A stretch of DNA of 64,000 bases from Mactromeris polynyma (lineage: Eukaryota; Mollusca; Bivalvia; Venerida; Mactridae), in NCBI GenBank assembly GCA_032209605.1, contig JASFXZ010000033.1:464001-528000 (forward strand), given 5' to 3'. Within the stretch, counting starts at the first letter, position 1. Every line of letters begins with the position of its first letter. The notes beneath the pieces are model-generated. The model did no database searches, was not told the origin of the DNA, and saw only the letters and a list, made by a program, of their open reading frames with translations. The position numbers and the translations under genes were made by a program. Shown one piece after another: positions 11,394-26,300 of the stretch.

Positions 11394-11570
11394 TTGGCGT
11401 ATGTTTTGTAACTTTAATTTGAATGGTTATGAAATTATACACCTTAGTGTAAAGACATGTTCTCGGCTACATATATGCCGCATCGAGCATCAGACGACAG
11501 ACGACGTTAACGTCGCATCGGGTTTTAAAGGGAAACGACTTTTACGTCGCATTGAGCGTAAGAGGGTTAA

Positions 11571-13084
11571 TGTCCACATGTCAGACAGATAGAACACAGG
11601 ACATTCAGAAAGTACCAAACAATTACAGTACCAGAAATACATGTGTTTGATCACACACTCATTATTTCATACTGCCCCCGATGCACATTTAGTATGGTAT
11701 GCACACACAGGTTGTACATTTAGTGCAGGAGACCGACCATGTTTACTGATGGAGTACATATACTATTTTGTCAGTTTACATGATACGGACGTGTCCACTG
11801 TTTGCACAGGAATGGAATCGTCTTTTGGGCACTTTATAAGTCCAGGGTACTGGACATACATTCTTGTTCATGATAAAACTAGACACTCAAGTGTATATCT
11901 GTTATCTTTATTTCACCACCAGTCCAAAATACAAAAATATTGCCTCGCAATTTTGACATTAAATTTACATTCATAGAATGATATAATACAACAATCATTC
12001 GATGTTTTCTTAACAAAATTCTTTTCCACCATATTCTTATATTCATGTAACTTCTATAACAGTTAATGGACGTAAGTTATACAAAAGTGAAACTATCACA
12101 AAAATAACAGTTTGAACATCACCCAATTTGTAACCATGATATATCCCCAAAAATAAAACATATTTAAAGTCTAAAGACAGTTAACATGATTTCTTTTAAT
12201 CACAATTGTAAAAAATCATCCTGAATAAATATAATTTTATGAAGAGTGTTTGAAGAAATGTTCTTGAAAAGGTCACAGATTATTATAATTCATGTAACAG
12301 TTTAATTTTTGTGGAATAAAATATTCAGTGGGGTTGTGTGTTTGTGCTTGACACACCAGTAACCCTCCTAGTCTACATGGTCCGTGGAAAGACAACCACT
12401 GCTTTTACTGTCATTTTATTTTTTTACAAATGTTGATAAGCCTGATGCAGCCAAACTAATCCATGCATTTCAATCATAAAGATATTTTTTAAATATTATT
12501 CAATGTATGTTATTTTTCTATTTCAATACTCGTGTTCATTCAACTTTGATATCAAACGTACATGCTTACACTGTAACAAAAACATTCATTCATCCCACAT
12601 ATGTACAACGTACATGCTTATTCACTGTAACAAAAACATTCATTCATCCCACATATGTACATGTATAAACAAGTTAACTACTACACTTTATGCGGCTATC
12701 TCATTGTAATAGTATATTTATCAGAGTGTTTTATCTGAAAATTAGTCGTCCATTTTAAATTCCAATGACTGGTTTTAAAGATTTTCAAAGTCTATATATT
12801 AGAGTTAAGTAACAGAACCAGCCCATGTCAGCAACAATATTTGACCGATAATATATCATTACTTCAAGCATCTACCTGCAATTGGAAATAAAAGGATCCT
12901 TTGTTAACAGCTGTAAAGTTTCATGAATAATAATAAAGTTTTGATAGAAAGAATTGTATTTATCAGAGGCAATGTCAGAACTAAGAAATGTATGTGTGTC
13001 AAAATCTTACTGCTCCAATCATTATCTTCATATAAAAAATAATAATTGAAAAATGTGTATGTTTGAGACAGGAAGCAGAAACTG
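11571..13084. other. Non-coding spacer
   Basis: The stretch is AT-rich with no recognisable gene. It holds two tandem copies of a roughly 50-bp unit at about 12555-12660, sharing AACAAAAACATTCATTCATC. Confidence 0.5.
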
Positions 13085-13566
13085 GACTGTGCATGTATTA
13101 TATGTGGACTGTGTATGTACTATATGTGGACTGTGTATGTATTATATGTGGACTGTGCATGTATTATATGTGGACTGTGCATGTATTATATGTGGACTGT
13201 GTATGTACTATATATGGACTGTGTATGTATTATATGTGGACTGTGTATGTACTATATATGGACTGTGTATGTATTATATGTGGACTGTGCATGTATTATA
13301 TGTGGACTGTGCATGTATTATATGTGGACTGTGCATGTATTATATGTGGACTGTGTATGTACTATATGTGGACTGTGTATGTACTATATGTGGACTGTGC
13401 ATGTATTATATGTGGACTGTGCATGTATTATATGTGGACTGTGCATGTATTATATGTGGACTGTGTATGTACTATATATGGACTGTGTATGTATTATATG
13501 TGGACTGTGCATGTATTATATGTGGACTGCGCATGTATTATATGTGGACTGTGCATGTATTATATG
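13085..13566. repeat. 22-bp minisatellite, about 22 units
   Basis: Units carry TGTATTATATGTGGACTGTG, alternating GCATGTATTATATG with GTATGTACTATATG. All three + frames are open through it, as expected for a stop-free 22-mer. Confidence 0.95.
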
Positions 13567-14071
13567 GTGCAAATATTCAAACAGACGGACATAATATATA
13601 CATACAGATTGACGTTCATTCACACACACAACGCATACATACATTCACACACGCATACATAAAAACAAATGCACAACGACATTGACAAACAAACCATCTA
13701 AATTGATGACTTTTAAAACATTTTACCCAACCTAAAATAGCTAAGGATAATCTTATGTATTAATAGAGTACATAAACTGCAGTAAGTGTAACACAAGGGA
13801 CTGAAATCTTCCCTTCATCAATGATTCTAAAAGTTGCCTCTCTTGAGATGAGATAGATTACAACAACTTCCAAAAATGCATAAAATATGACAATTTCACA
13901 ATAACAATAAAAATGCAATCTTTTAACACAAAATTCTAACAAACTGGTCCCCAATTGTAACGTATTACCAGAGTTTATACTTTGCATCAGACAATATACA
14001 TGTATATGTATAGTCAAGGCTTTATAAAAATATGCAAAATACACAGATTTTCAGACGACTACAAGCTGGTC
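13567..14071. other. Non-coding spacer
   Basis: There is a CA/CATACA-rich patch at 13590-13680, otherwise AT-rich sequence with no recognisable gene. Confidence 0.45.
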
Positions 14072-14338
14072 ATCCTCGGTACCCAGGCTATTCATAAAAC
14101 TGTCATACTCATGAATAATTAATGAGATAGTGGCTTTCAAATTTCACATTTGTTTTCAATGGTCGCTGCCATTTTGTTGAATTTGCTGATAGCTCTTCAC
14201 AAAGGAGATTTTTTTCTTTTTTGTTATCATCTATTTCATTGGTCGATAAATGCTAGTGAATATTCATGCATTACGATTCCGCTAGCCAATTTGCCCAGGG
14301 TATGGTATAATGTTATAAATAGCCTGGGTACTAAGGAT
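14072..14338. mobile_element. Palindromic-ended MITE (family shared with 30888-31286)
   Basis: The inverted ends are ATCCTCGGTACCCAGGCT at the left and AGCCTGGGTACTAAGGAT at the right. The interior shares GCTGATAGCTCTTCACAAAG and TTTGCCCAGGGTAT with a second copy in opposite orientation. No transposase. Confidence 0.8.
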
Positions 14339-15338
14339 ACAAGCTGATATAACAGCACTACATGTAACACAAACAAATCTATGTCACTCATTTTATAGTA
14401 CATGGTTTTCCTTATCAGTGCATTAAACTCGTGAGTTCTTTCCCTTTATCCCATCCAGAGTTCTTTCCCAGAGTGCTCTCCCTTCTATAAAATGAGTTCT
14501 TACTCTTCTATATAATATACATGTATATACACAGAAAATTCCAGATGATATAAAGTGAAATAACTCAAGACAATCTCCTTTGGTTTCACTTTCCAAGACA
14601 TAACAGCTTAGAATGTTACATCTGAAACTTTTGTCCATTTTCGTACATTTCATTTGTTTCATACGTGTATTAGTTGTTCTGTGATCCAGACAGAGCGAGG
14701 ACAGAAGAGAAAGGCCTTCAGTATGAAAGACTGGTGGTGACATTCACTCTTCATTATTTCTCTCCTAGGAAAATCAAGATTTCAAGATTTCCACTTTACA
14801 AATTTACAATTTAAACTTAATCTATTCATAATCTTGAATTTGTGAATTCATGATTTCAACTTTAGGATTTCTTAAATATTGAATTTGTGAAGTTGAAATC
14901 AAGAGAGAAATGATTAAGTGTGAATGTCAGCACGGGTCTTTCGTACTCCAGTGTCTTACACAGAGTACAGACAAATCAAACAGGATGATTAACTGGTACT
15001 GTCAGTTTCATTACCTTTATGGTAAAATATCATTATGGCATTATGAGCATACATGTAAAGTTTGAACGAGATTGGCCCAGAAGTATATATGGATATGTTG
15101 TTTCATGCAAATGTTGACAAATGACAAGCCAATGATATAAAACAGAGTTTGAAAACTAGCCTAAGATTGGAGCCTTGTGATTGGTCAATTCTAACAACTG
15201 TGTTCATAATCAACCAATCACAGTCTTGAGATTTATGAACGCTGACACAGGCAGTAAAAAAACTTACTACAATTGTATTATAATAGAATTGAACCCACAG
15301 ATATTCCAAAAATAATTTAACATATTACTGTGGTAACA
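14339..15338. other. Intergenic flank downstream of the ZIP gene
   Basis: No coding sequence is seen. The stretch contains a degenerate palindromic CCCTTTATCCC-type element at about 14430-14583 and an inverted dispersed ATTGG/CCAAT repeat at about 15135-15235. The convergent SCYL2 and ZIP transcripts both end in this general interval. Confidence 0.5.
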
Positions 15339-15506
15339 TCACTCTTCTCCCTTGATAGCTGCTTCTATATTTCCACCGTAGACGGCCATTACCACCATCA
15401 CACCATAGCCGGCCAACAATCCTATATTTTGTAGTATGAATATTTGTACAGCTCCAATATTCTTTTTGTTTTCTTCCAATTCAGCAGCTGAGTTCATCTC
15501 TGGCAT
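15339..15506 (-). CDS. SLC39A8/14: ZIP8/ZIP14-like metal transporter, last coding exon
   Basis: The exon has 55 codons plus TGA, with acceptor ATATTTTAG, phase 0. It reads M-P-E-M-N-S-A-A-E-L-E-E and Q-I-F-I-L-Q-N-I-G-L-L, then the final membrane segment A-G-Y-G-V-M-V-V-M-A-V-Y, ending I-K-G-E-E. Joined to the upstream exon it gives D-M-M-P-E-M-N, the D-M-x-P-E-M signature after transmembrane segment 7 of LIV-1 ZIPs. The Q-N-x-G-x-L-x-G segment and short C-terminal tail match the family's usual end. The seven supported exons encode 402 residues; vertebrate ZIP8 has about 460, so a short N-terminal part is missing or weakly identified. Confidence 0.92.
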   Translation of the reverse strand: MPEMNSAAELEENKKNIGAVQIFILQNIGLLAGYGVMVVMAVYGGNIEAAIKGEE

Positions 15507-17884
15507 CTAAAATATTATCAAATAAATTTCTGCTTGTATTTTGTACATAAACTGATCAAGTTCTAACATACACAATAGCCCATGTGCCACTCTGACTCAA
15601 TGCTCCAATGTATACACAATAGCCCATGTGCCACCCTGACTCAATGCTCCAATGTATACACAATAGCCCATGTGCCCACCCTGACTCAATGCTCCAATGT
15701 ATACACAATAGCCCATGTGCCCACTCTGACTCAATGCTCCAATGTATACACAATAGCCCATGTGCCCACCCTGACTAGATGCTCCAATGTATACACAATA
15801 GCCCATGTGCCCACCCTGACTCAATGCTCCAATGTATACACAATAGCCCATGTGCCCACCCTGACTCAATGCTCCAATGTATACACAATAGCCCATGTGC
15901 CCACCCTGACTCAATGCTCCAATGTATACACAATAGCCCATGTGCCACCCTGACTCAATGCTCCAATGTATACACAATAGCCCATGTGCCCACCCTGACT
16001 TAATGCTCCAATGTATACACAATAGCCCATGTGCCCACCCTGACTCAATGCTCCAATGTATACACAATAGCCCATGTGCCCACCCTGACTTAATGCTCCA
16101 ATGTATACACAATAGCCCATGTGCCCACCCTGACTCAATGCTCCAATGTATACACAATAGCCCATGTGCCCACCCTGACTCAATGCTCCAATGTATACAC
16201 AATAGCCCATGTGCCACCCTGACTCAATGCTCCAATGTATACACAATAGCCCATGTGCCACCCTGACTCAATGCTCCAATGTATACACAATAGCACATGT
16301 GCCCACTCTGACTCAATGCTCCAATGTATACACAATAGCCCATGTGCCCACTCTGACTCAATGCTCCAATGTATACACAATAGCCCATGTGCCACCCTGA
16401 CTCAATGCTCCAATGTATACACAATAGCCCATGTGCCCACCCTGACTTAATGCTCCAATGTTTACACAATAGCCCATGTGCCCACCCTGACTTAATGCTC
16501 CAATGTATACACAATAGCCCATGTGCCCACCCTGACTTAATGCTCCAATGTATACACAATAGCCCATGTGCCCACCCTGACTTAATGCTCCAATCTATAC
16601 ACAATAGCCCATGTGCCACCCTGACTCAATTCTCCAATGTATACACAATAGCCCATGTGCCCACCCTGACTTAATGCTCCAATGTATACACAATAGCCCA
16701 TGTGCCACCCTGACTCAATGCTCCAATGTATACACAATAGCCCATGTGCCCACCCTGACTTAATGCTCCAATGTATACACAATAGCCCATGTGCCCACCC
16801 TGACTTAATGCTCCAATCTATACACAATAGCCCATGTGCCACCCTGACTCAATGCTCCAATGTATACACAATAGCCCATGTGCCACCCTGACTCAATGCT
16901 CCAATATATACACAATAGCCCATGTGCCCACCCTGACTCAATGCTCCAATGTATACACAATAGCCCATGTGCCCACCCTGACTCAATGCTCCAATGTATA
17001 CACAATAGCCCATGTGCCCACCCTGACTCAATGCTCCAATGTATACACAATAGCCCATGTGCCCACCCTGACTTAATGCTCCAATGTATACACAATAGCC
17101 CATGTGCCACCCTGACTCAATGCTCCAATGTATACACAATAGCCCATGTGCCAATCTGACTCAATGCTCCAATGTATACACAAAAGCCCATGTGCCACCC
17201 TGACTCAATGCTCCAATGTATACACAATAGCCCATGTGCCACCCTGACTTAATGCTCCAATGTATACACAATAGCCCATGTGCCCACCCTGACTTAATGC
17301 TCCAATGTATACACAATAGCCCATGTGCCACCCTGACTCAATGCTCCAATGTATACACAATAGCCCATGTGCCCACCCTGACTCAATGCTCCAATGTATA
17401 CACAATAGCCCATGTGCCACCCTGACTCAATGCTCCAATGTATACACAATAGCCCATGTGCCACCCTGACTTAATGCTCCAATCTATACACAATAGCCCA
17501 TGTGCCACCCTGACTCAATGCTCCAATGTATACACAATAGCCCATGTGCCCACCCTGACTCAATGCTCCAATGTATACACAATAGCCCATGTGCCACCCT
17601 GACTCAATGCTCCAATGTATACACAATAGCCCATGTGCCAATCTGACTCAATGCTCCAATGTATACACAAAAGCCCATGTGCCACCCTGACTCAATGCTC
17701 CAATGTATACACAATAGCCCATGTGCCACCCTGACTTAATGCTCCAATGTATACACAATAGCCCATGTGCCCACCCTGACTTAATGCTCCAATGTATACA
17801 CAATAGCCCATGTGCCACCCTGACTCAATGCTCCAATGTATACACAATAGCCCATGTGCCCACCCTGACTCAATGCTCCAATGT

Positions 17885-20603
17885 ATACACAATAGCCCAT
17901 GTGCCACCCTGACTCAATGCTCCAATGTATACACAATAGCCCATGTGCCACCCTGACTTAATGCTCCAATCTATACACAATAGCCCATGTGCCACCCTGA
18001 CTCAATGCTCCAATGTATACACAATAGCCCATGTGCCCACCCTGACTCAATGCTCCAATGTATACACAATAGCCCATGTGCCACTCTGACTCAATGCTCC
18101 AATGTATACACAAAAGCCCATGTGCCACCCTGACTCAATGCTCAAATGTATACACAATAGCCCATGTGCCACCCTGACTTAATGCTCCAATGTATACACA
18201 ATAGCCCATGTGCCACCCTGACTCAATGCTCCAATGTATACACAATAGCCCATGTGCCCACCCTGACTTAATGCTCCAATGTATACACAATAGCCCATGT
18301 GCCACCCTTACTCAATGCTCCAATGTATACACAATAGCCCATGTGCCACTCTGACTCAATGCTCCAATGTATACACAAAAGCCCATGTGCCACCCTGACT
18401 CAATGCTCCAATGTATACACAATAGCCCATGTGCCACCCTGACTTAATGCTCCAATGTATAAACAATAGCCTATGTGCCCACCCTGACTAGATGCTCCAA
18501 TGTATACACAAATGCCCATGTGCCACCCTGACTCAATGCTCCAATGTATACACAATAGCCCATGTGCCACCCTGACTCAATGCTCCAATGTATACACAAT
18601 AGCCCATGTGCCACCCTGACTCAATGCTCCAATGTATACACAATAGCCCATGTGCCACCCTGACTCAATGCTCCAATGTATACACAATAGCCCATGTGCC
18701 CACCCTGACTCAATGCTCCAATGTATACACAATAGCCCATGTGCCCACCCTGACTCAATGCTCCAATGTATACACAATAGCCCATGTGCCCACCCTGACT
18801 CAATGCTCCAATGTTTACACAATAGCCCATGTGCCCACCCTGACTCAATGCTCCAATGTATACACAATAGCCCATGTGCCCACCCTGACTCAATGCTCCA
18901 ATGTATACACAATAGCCCATGTGCCCACCCTGACTCAATGCTCCAATGTATACACAATAGCCCATGTGCCCACCCTGACTTAATGCTCCAATGTATACAC
19001 AATAGCCCATGTGCCCACCCTGACTCAATGCTCCAATGTATACACAATAGCCCATGTGCCCACTCTGACTCAATGCTCCAATGTATACACAATAGCCCAT
19101 GTGCCCAACCTGACTCAATGCTCCAATGTATACACAATAGCCCATGTGCCCACCCTGACTAGATGCTTCAATGTATACACAATAGCCCATGTGCCCACCC
19201 TGACTCAATGCTCCAATGTATACACAATAGCCCATGTGCCACCCTGACTTAATGCTCCAATGTATACACAATAGCCCATGTGCCCACCCTGACTTAATGC
19301 TCCAATGTATACACAATAGCCCATGTGCCACCCTGACTCAATGCTCCAATGTTTACACAATAGCCCATGTGCCCACCCTGACTCAAAGCTCCAATGTATA
19401 CACAATAGCCCATGTGCCACCCTGACTCAATGCTCCAATGTTTACACAATAGCCCATGTGCCACCCTGACTCAATGCTCCAATGTATACACAATAGCCCA
19501 TGTGCCCACCCTGACTTAATGCTCCAATGTATACACAATAGCCCATGTGCCCACCCTGACTCAATGCTCCAATGTATACACAATAGCCCATGTGCCCACC
19601 CTGACTCAATGCTCCAATGTATACACAATAGCCCATGTGCCCACCCTGACTCAATGCTCCAATGTATACACAATAGCCCATGTGCCCACCCTGACTCAAT
19701 GCTCCAATGTATACACAATAGCCCATGTGCCCACCCTGACTCAATGCTCCAATGTATACACAATAGCCCATGTGCCCACCCTGACTCAATGCTCCAATGT
19801 ATACACAATAGCCCATGTGCCCACCCTGACTTAATGCTCCAATGTATACACAATAGCCCATGTGCCCACCCTGACTCAATGCTCCAATGTATACACAATA
19901 GCCCATGTGCCCACTCTGACTCAATGCTCCAATGTATACACAATAGCCCATGTGCCCACCCTGACTCAATGCTCCAATGTATACACAATAGCCCATGTGC
20001 CCACCCTGACTAGATGCTTCAATGTATACACAATAGCCCATGTGCCCACCCTGACTCAATGCTCCAATGTATACACAATAGCCCATGTGCCACCCTGACT
20101 TAATGCTCCAATGTATACACAATAGCCCATGTGCCCACCCTGACTTAATGCTCCAATGTATACACAATAGCCCATGTGCCACCCTGACTCAATGCTCCAA
20201 TGTTTACACAATAGCCCATGTGCCCACCCTGACTCAAAGCTCCAATGTATACACAATAGCCCATGTGCCACTCTGACTCAATGCTCCAATGTATACACAA
20301 AAGCCCATGTGCCACCCTGACTCAATGCTCCAATGTATACACAATAAGCCATGTGCCACCCTGACTTAATGCTCCAATGTATACACAATAGCCCATGTGC
20401 CCACCCTGACTAGATGCTCCAATGTATACACAATAGCCCATGTGCCCACCCTGACTTAATGCTCCAATGTATACACAATAGCCCATGTGCCACCCTGACC
20501 CAATGCTCCAATGTTTACACAATAGCCCATGTGCCCACCCTGACTCAATGCTCCAATGTATACACAATAGCCCATGTGCCACCCTGACTCAATGCTCCAA
20601 TGT
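17885..20603. repeat. Higher-order repeat copy 1 (2719 bp)
   Basis: The order of variant units here is repeated almost base for base 2719 bp to the right. Within it, about 18577-19430 and 19430-20280 are related at an offset of 851 bp. The left limit is approximate, set by the first mismatch (GTATACAC against GTTTACAC). Confidence 0.85.
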
Positions 20604-23322
20604 TTACACAATAGCCCATGTGCCACCCTGACTCAATGCTCCAATGTATACACAATAGCCCATGTGCCACCCTGACTTAATGCTCCAATCTATACACAAT
20701 AGCCCATGTGCCACCCTGACTCAATGCTCCAATGTATACACAATAGCCCATGTGCCCACCCTGACTCAATGCTCCAATGTATACACAATAGCCCATGTGC
20801 CACTCTGACTCAATGCTCCAATGTATACACAAAAGCCCATGTGCCACCCTGACTCAATGCTCAAATGTATACACAATAGCCCATGTGCCACCCTGACTTA
20901 ATGCTCCAATGTATACACAATAGCCCATGTGCCACCCTGACTCAATGCTCCAATGTATACACAATAGCCCATGTGCCCACCCTGACTTAATGCTCCAATG
21001 TATACACAATAGCCCATGTGCCACCCTTACTCAATGCTCCAATGTATACACAATAGCCCATGTGCCACTCTGACTCAATGCTCCAATGTATACACAAAAG
21101 CCCATGTGCCACCCTGACTCAATGCTCCAATGTATACACAATAGCCCATGTGCCACCCTGACTTAATGCTCCAATGTATAAACAATAGCCTATGTGCCCA
21201 CCCTGACTAGATGCTCCAATGTATACACAAATGCCCATGTGCCACCCTGACTCAATGCTCCAATGTATACACAATAGCCCATGTGCCACCCTGACTCAAT
21301 GCTCCAATGTATACACAATAGCCCATGTGCCACCCTGACTCAATGCTCCAATGTATACACAATAGCCCATGTGCCACCCTGACTCAATGCTCCAATGTAT
21401 ACACAATAGCCCATGTGCCCACCCTGACTCAATGCTCCAATGTATACACAATAGCCCATGTGCCCACCCTGACTCAATGCTCCAATGTATACACAATAGC
21501 CCATGTGCCCACCCTGACTCAATGCTCCAATGTTTACACAATAGCCCATGTGCCCACCCTGACTCAATGCTCCAATGTATACACAATAGCCCATGTGCCC
21601 ACCCTGACTCAATGCTCCAATGTATACACAATAGCCCATGTGCCCACCCTGACTCAATGCTCCAATGTATACACAATAGCCCATGTGCCCACCCTGACTT
21701 AATGCTCCAATGTATACACAATAGCCCATGTGCCCACCCTGACTCAATGCTCCAATGTATACACAATAGCCCATGTGCCCACTCTGACTCAATGCTCCAA
21801 TGTATACACAATAGCCCATGTGCCCAACCTGACTCAATGCTCCAATGTATACACAATAGCCCATGTGCCCACCCTGACTAGATGCTTCAATGTATACACA
21901 ATAGCCCATGTGCCCACCCTGACTCAATGCTCCAATGTATACACAATAGCCCATGTGCCACCCTGACTTAATGCTCCAATGTATACACAATAGCCCATGT
22001 GCCCACCCTGACTTAATGCTCCAATGTATACACAATAGCCCATGTGCCACCCTGACTCAATGCTCCAATGTTTACACAATAGCCCATGTGCCCACCCTGA
22101 CTCAAAGCTCCAATGTATACACAATAGCCCATGTGCCACCCTGACTCAATGCTCCAATGTTTACACAATAGCCCATGTGCCACCCTGACTCAATGCTCCA
22201 ATGTATACACAATAGCCCATGTGCCCACCCTGACTTAATGCTCCAATGTATACACAATAGCCCATGTGCCCACCCTGACTCAATGCTCCAATGTATACAC
22301 AATAGCCCATGTGCCCACCCTGACTCAATGCTCCAATGTATACACAATAGCCCATGTGCCCACCCTGACTCAATGCTCCAATGTATACACAATAGCCCAT
22401 GTGCCCACCCTGACTCAATGCTCCAATGTATACACAATAGCCCATGTGCCCACCCTGACTCAATGCTCCAATGTATACACAATAGCCCATGTGCCCACCC
22501 TGACTCAATGCTCCAATGTATACACAATAGCCCATGTGCCCACCCTGACTTAATGCTCCAATGTATACACAATAGCCCATGTGCCCACCCTGACTCAATG
22601 CTCCAATGTATACACAATAGCCCATGTGCCCACTCTGACTCAATGCTCCAATGTATACACAATAGCCCATGTGCCCACCCTGACTCAATGCTCCAATGTA
22701 TACACAATAGCCCATGTGCCCACCCTGACTAGATGCTTCAATGTATACACAATAGCCCATGTGCCCACCCTGACTCAATGCTCCAATGTATACACAATAG
22801 CCCATGTGCCACCCTGACTTAATGCTCCAATGTATACACAATAGCCCATGTGCCAACCCTGACTTAATGCTCCAATGTATACACAATAGCCCATGTGCCA
22901 CCCTGACTCAATGCTCCAATGTTTACACAATAGCCCATGTGCCCACCCTGACTCAAAGCTCCAATGTATACACAATAGCCCATGTGCCACTCTGACTCAA
23001 TGCTCCAATGTATACACAAAAGCCCATGTGCCACCCTGACTCAATGCTCCAATGTATACACAATAAGCCATGTGCCACCCTGACTTAATGCTCCAATGTA
23101 TACACAATAGCCCATGTGCCCACCCTGACTAGATGCTCCAATGTATACACAATAGCCCATGTGCCCACCCTGACTTAATGCTCCAATGTATACACAATAG
23201 CCCATGTGCCACCCTGACCCAATGCTCCAATGTTTACACAATAGCCCATGTGCCCACCCTGACTCAATGCTCCAATGTATACACAATAGCCCATGTGCCA
23301 CCCTGACTCAATGCTCCAATGT
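20604..23322. repeat. Higher-order repeat copy 2 (2719 bp)
   Basis: This matches 17885-20603 with very few differences, for example GTGCCAACC here at about 22853 against GTGCCCACC in copy 1. Rare variants such as CTCAAATG, CCTATGTG and AATAAGCC recur at the same offset. Confidence 0.85.
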
Positions 23323-26300
23323 TTACACAATAGCCCATGTGCCACCCTGACTCAATGCTCCAATGTATACACAATAGCCCATGTGCCCACCCTGACTCAA
23401 TGCTCCAATGTATACACAATAGCCCATGTGCCCACCCTGACTCAATGCTCCAATGTATACACAATAGCCCATGTGCCCACCCTGACTCAATGCTCCAATG
23501 TATACACAATAGCCCATGTGCCCACCCTGACTAGATGCTCCAATGTATACACAATAGCCCATGTGCCCACCCTGACTAGATGCTCCAATGTATACACAAT
23601 AGCCCATGTGCCCACCCTGACTCAATGCTCCAATGTATACACAATAACCCATGTGCCCACCCTGACTTAATGCTCCAATGTATACACAATAGCCCATGTG
23701 CCCACCCTGACTCAATGCTCCAATGTATACACAATAGCCCATGTGCCCACCCTGACTCAATGCTCCAATGTATACACAATAGCCCATGTGCCCACCCTGA
23801 CTCAATGCTCCAATGTATACACAATAGCCCATGTGCCACCCTGACTTAATGCTCCAATGTATACACAATAGCCCATGTGCCCACCCTGACTAGATGCTCC
23901 AATGTATACACAATAGCCCATGTGCCCACCCTGACTTAATGCTCCAATGTATACACAATAGCCCATGTGCCACCCTGACTCAATGCTCCAATGTTTACAC
24001 AATAGCCCATGTGCCCACCCTGACTCAATGCTCCATTGTATACACAATAGCCCATGTGCCACCCTGACTCAATGCTCCAATGTTTACACAATAGCCCATG
24101 TGCCACCCTGACTCAATGCTCCAATGTATACACAATAGCCCATGTGCCCACCCTGACTCAATGCTCCAATGTATACACAATAGCCCATGTGCCCACCCTG
24201 ACTCAATGCTCCAATGTATACACAATAGCCCATGTGCCCACCCTGACTCAATGCTCCAATGTATACACAATAGCCCATGTGCCCACCCTGACTAGATGCT
24301 CCAATGTATACACAATAGCCCATGTGCCCACTCTGACTCAATGCTCCAATGTATACACAATAGCCCATGTGCCCACTCTGACTCAATGCTCCAATATATA
24401 CACAATAGCCCATGTGCCCACTCTGACTCAATGCTCCAATGTATACACAATAGCCCATGTGCCCACTCTGACTCAATGCTCCAATATATACACAATAGCC
24501 CATGTGCCCACCCTGACTCAATGCTCCAATGTATACACAATAGCCCATGTGCCCACCCTGACTCAATGCTCCAATGTATACACAATAGCCCATGTGCCCA
24601 CCCTGACTTAATGCTCCAATGTATACACAATAGCCCATGTGCCCACTCTGACTCAATGCTCCAATGTATACACAATAGCCCATGTGCCCACCCTGACTCA
24701 ATGCTCCAATGTATACACAATAGCCCATGTGCCCACCCTGACTCAATGCTCCAATGTATACACAATAGCCCATGTGCCACCCTGACTCAATGCTCCAATG
24801 TATACACAATAGCCCATGTGCCCACTCTGACTCAATGCTCCAATGTTTACACAATAGCCCATGTGCCCACCCTGACTCAATGCTCCAATGTATACACAAT
24901 AGCCCATGTGCCCACCCTGACTCAATGCTCCAATGTATACACAATAGCCCATGTGCCCACCCTGACTCAATGCTCCAATGTATACACAATAGCCCATGTG
25001 CCCACCCTGACTCAATGCTCCAATGTATACACAATAGCCCATGTGCCCACCCTGACTCGATGCTCCAATGTATACACAATAGCCCATGTGCCCACCCTGA
25101 CTCAATGCTCCAATGTATACACAATAGCCCATGTGCCCACCCTGACTCAATGCTCCAATGTACACACAATAGCCCATGTGCCCACTCTGACTCAATGCTC
25201 CAATGTATACACAATAGCCCATGTGCCCACCCTGACTCAATGCTCCAATGTTTACACAATAGCCCATGTGCCCACCCTGACTTAATGCTCCAATGTATAC
25301 ACAATAGCCCATGTGCCCACCCTGACTCAATGCTCCAATGTATACACAATAGCCCATGTGCCACACTGACTCAATGCTCCAATGTATACACAATAGCCCA
25401 TGTGCCCACCCTGACTTAATGCTCCAATGTATACACAATAGCCCATGTGCCCACCCTGACTTAATGCTCCAATATATACACAATAGCCCATGTGCCCACC
25501 CTGACTCAATGCTCCAATGTATACACAATAGCCCATGTGCCCACCCTGACTTAATGCTCCAATATATACACAATAGCCCATGTGCCCACCCTGACTCAAT
25601 GCTCCAATGTATACACAATAGCCCATGTGCCCACCCTGACTTAATGCTCCAATGTATACACAATAGCCCATGTGCCCACCCTGACTTAATGCTCCAATAT
25701 ATAAACAATAGCCCATGTGCCCACCCTGACTGAATGCTCCAATGTATACACAATAGCCCATGTGCCCACCCTGACTCAATGCTCCAATGTATACACAATA
25801 GCCCATGTGCCCACCCTGACTTAATGCTCCAATATATACACAATAGCCCATGTGCCCACCCTGACTTAATGCTCCAATGTATACACAATAGCCCATGTGC
25901 CCACCCTGACTTAATGCTCCAATGTATACACAATAGCCCATGTGCCCACCCTGACTTAATGCTCCAATATATACACAATAGCCCATGTGCCCACCCTGAC
26001 TCAATGCTCCAATGTATACACAATAGCCCATGTGCCCACCCTGACTTAATGCTCCAATGTATACACAATAGCCCATGTGCCACCCTGACTCAATGCTCCA
26101 ATGTATACACAATAGCCCATGTGCCCACTCTGACTCGATGCTCCAATGTATACACAATAGCCCATGTGCCACTCTGACTCAATGCTCCAATGTATACACA
26201 ATAGCCCATGTGCCCACTCTGACTCGATGCTCCAATGTATACACAATAGCCCATGTGCCACCCTGACTCAATGCTCCAATGTATACACAATAGCCCATGT

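Larger units (their letters stand above)
8796..11566 (-). mobile_element. piggyBac-like DNA transposon, decayed
   Basis: The element is flanked by TTAA at 8792-8795 and 11567-11570, the target duplication of piggyBac elements. The ends are inverted: CCCTCCTACGCTC on the left and the complement of GAGCGTAAGAGGG on the right. Remnants of a transposase lie on the - strand at 11127-11393 (N-terminal part) and 9178-9372 (C-terminal Cys-rich domain). The middle is disrupted, partly by a nested pogo-like element at 9830-11113. It is not autonomous. Confidence 0.85.
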
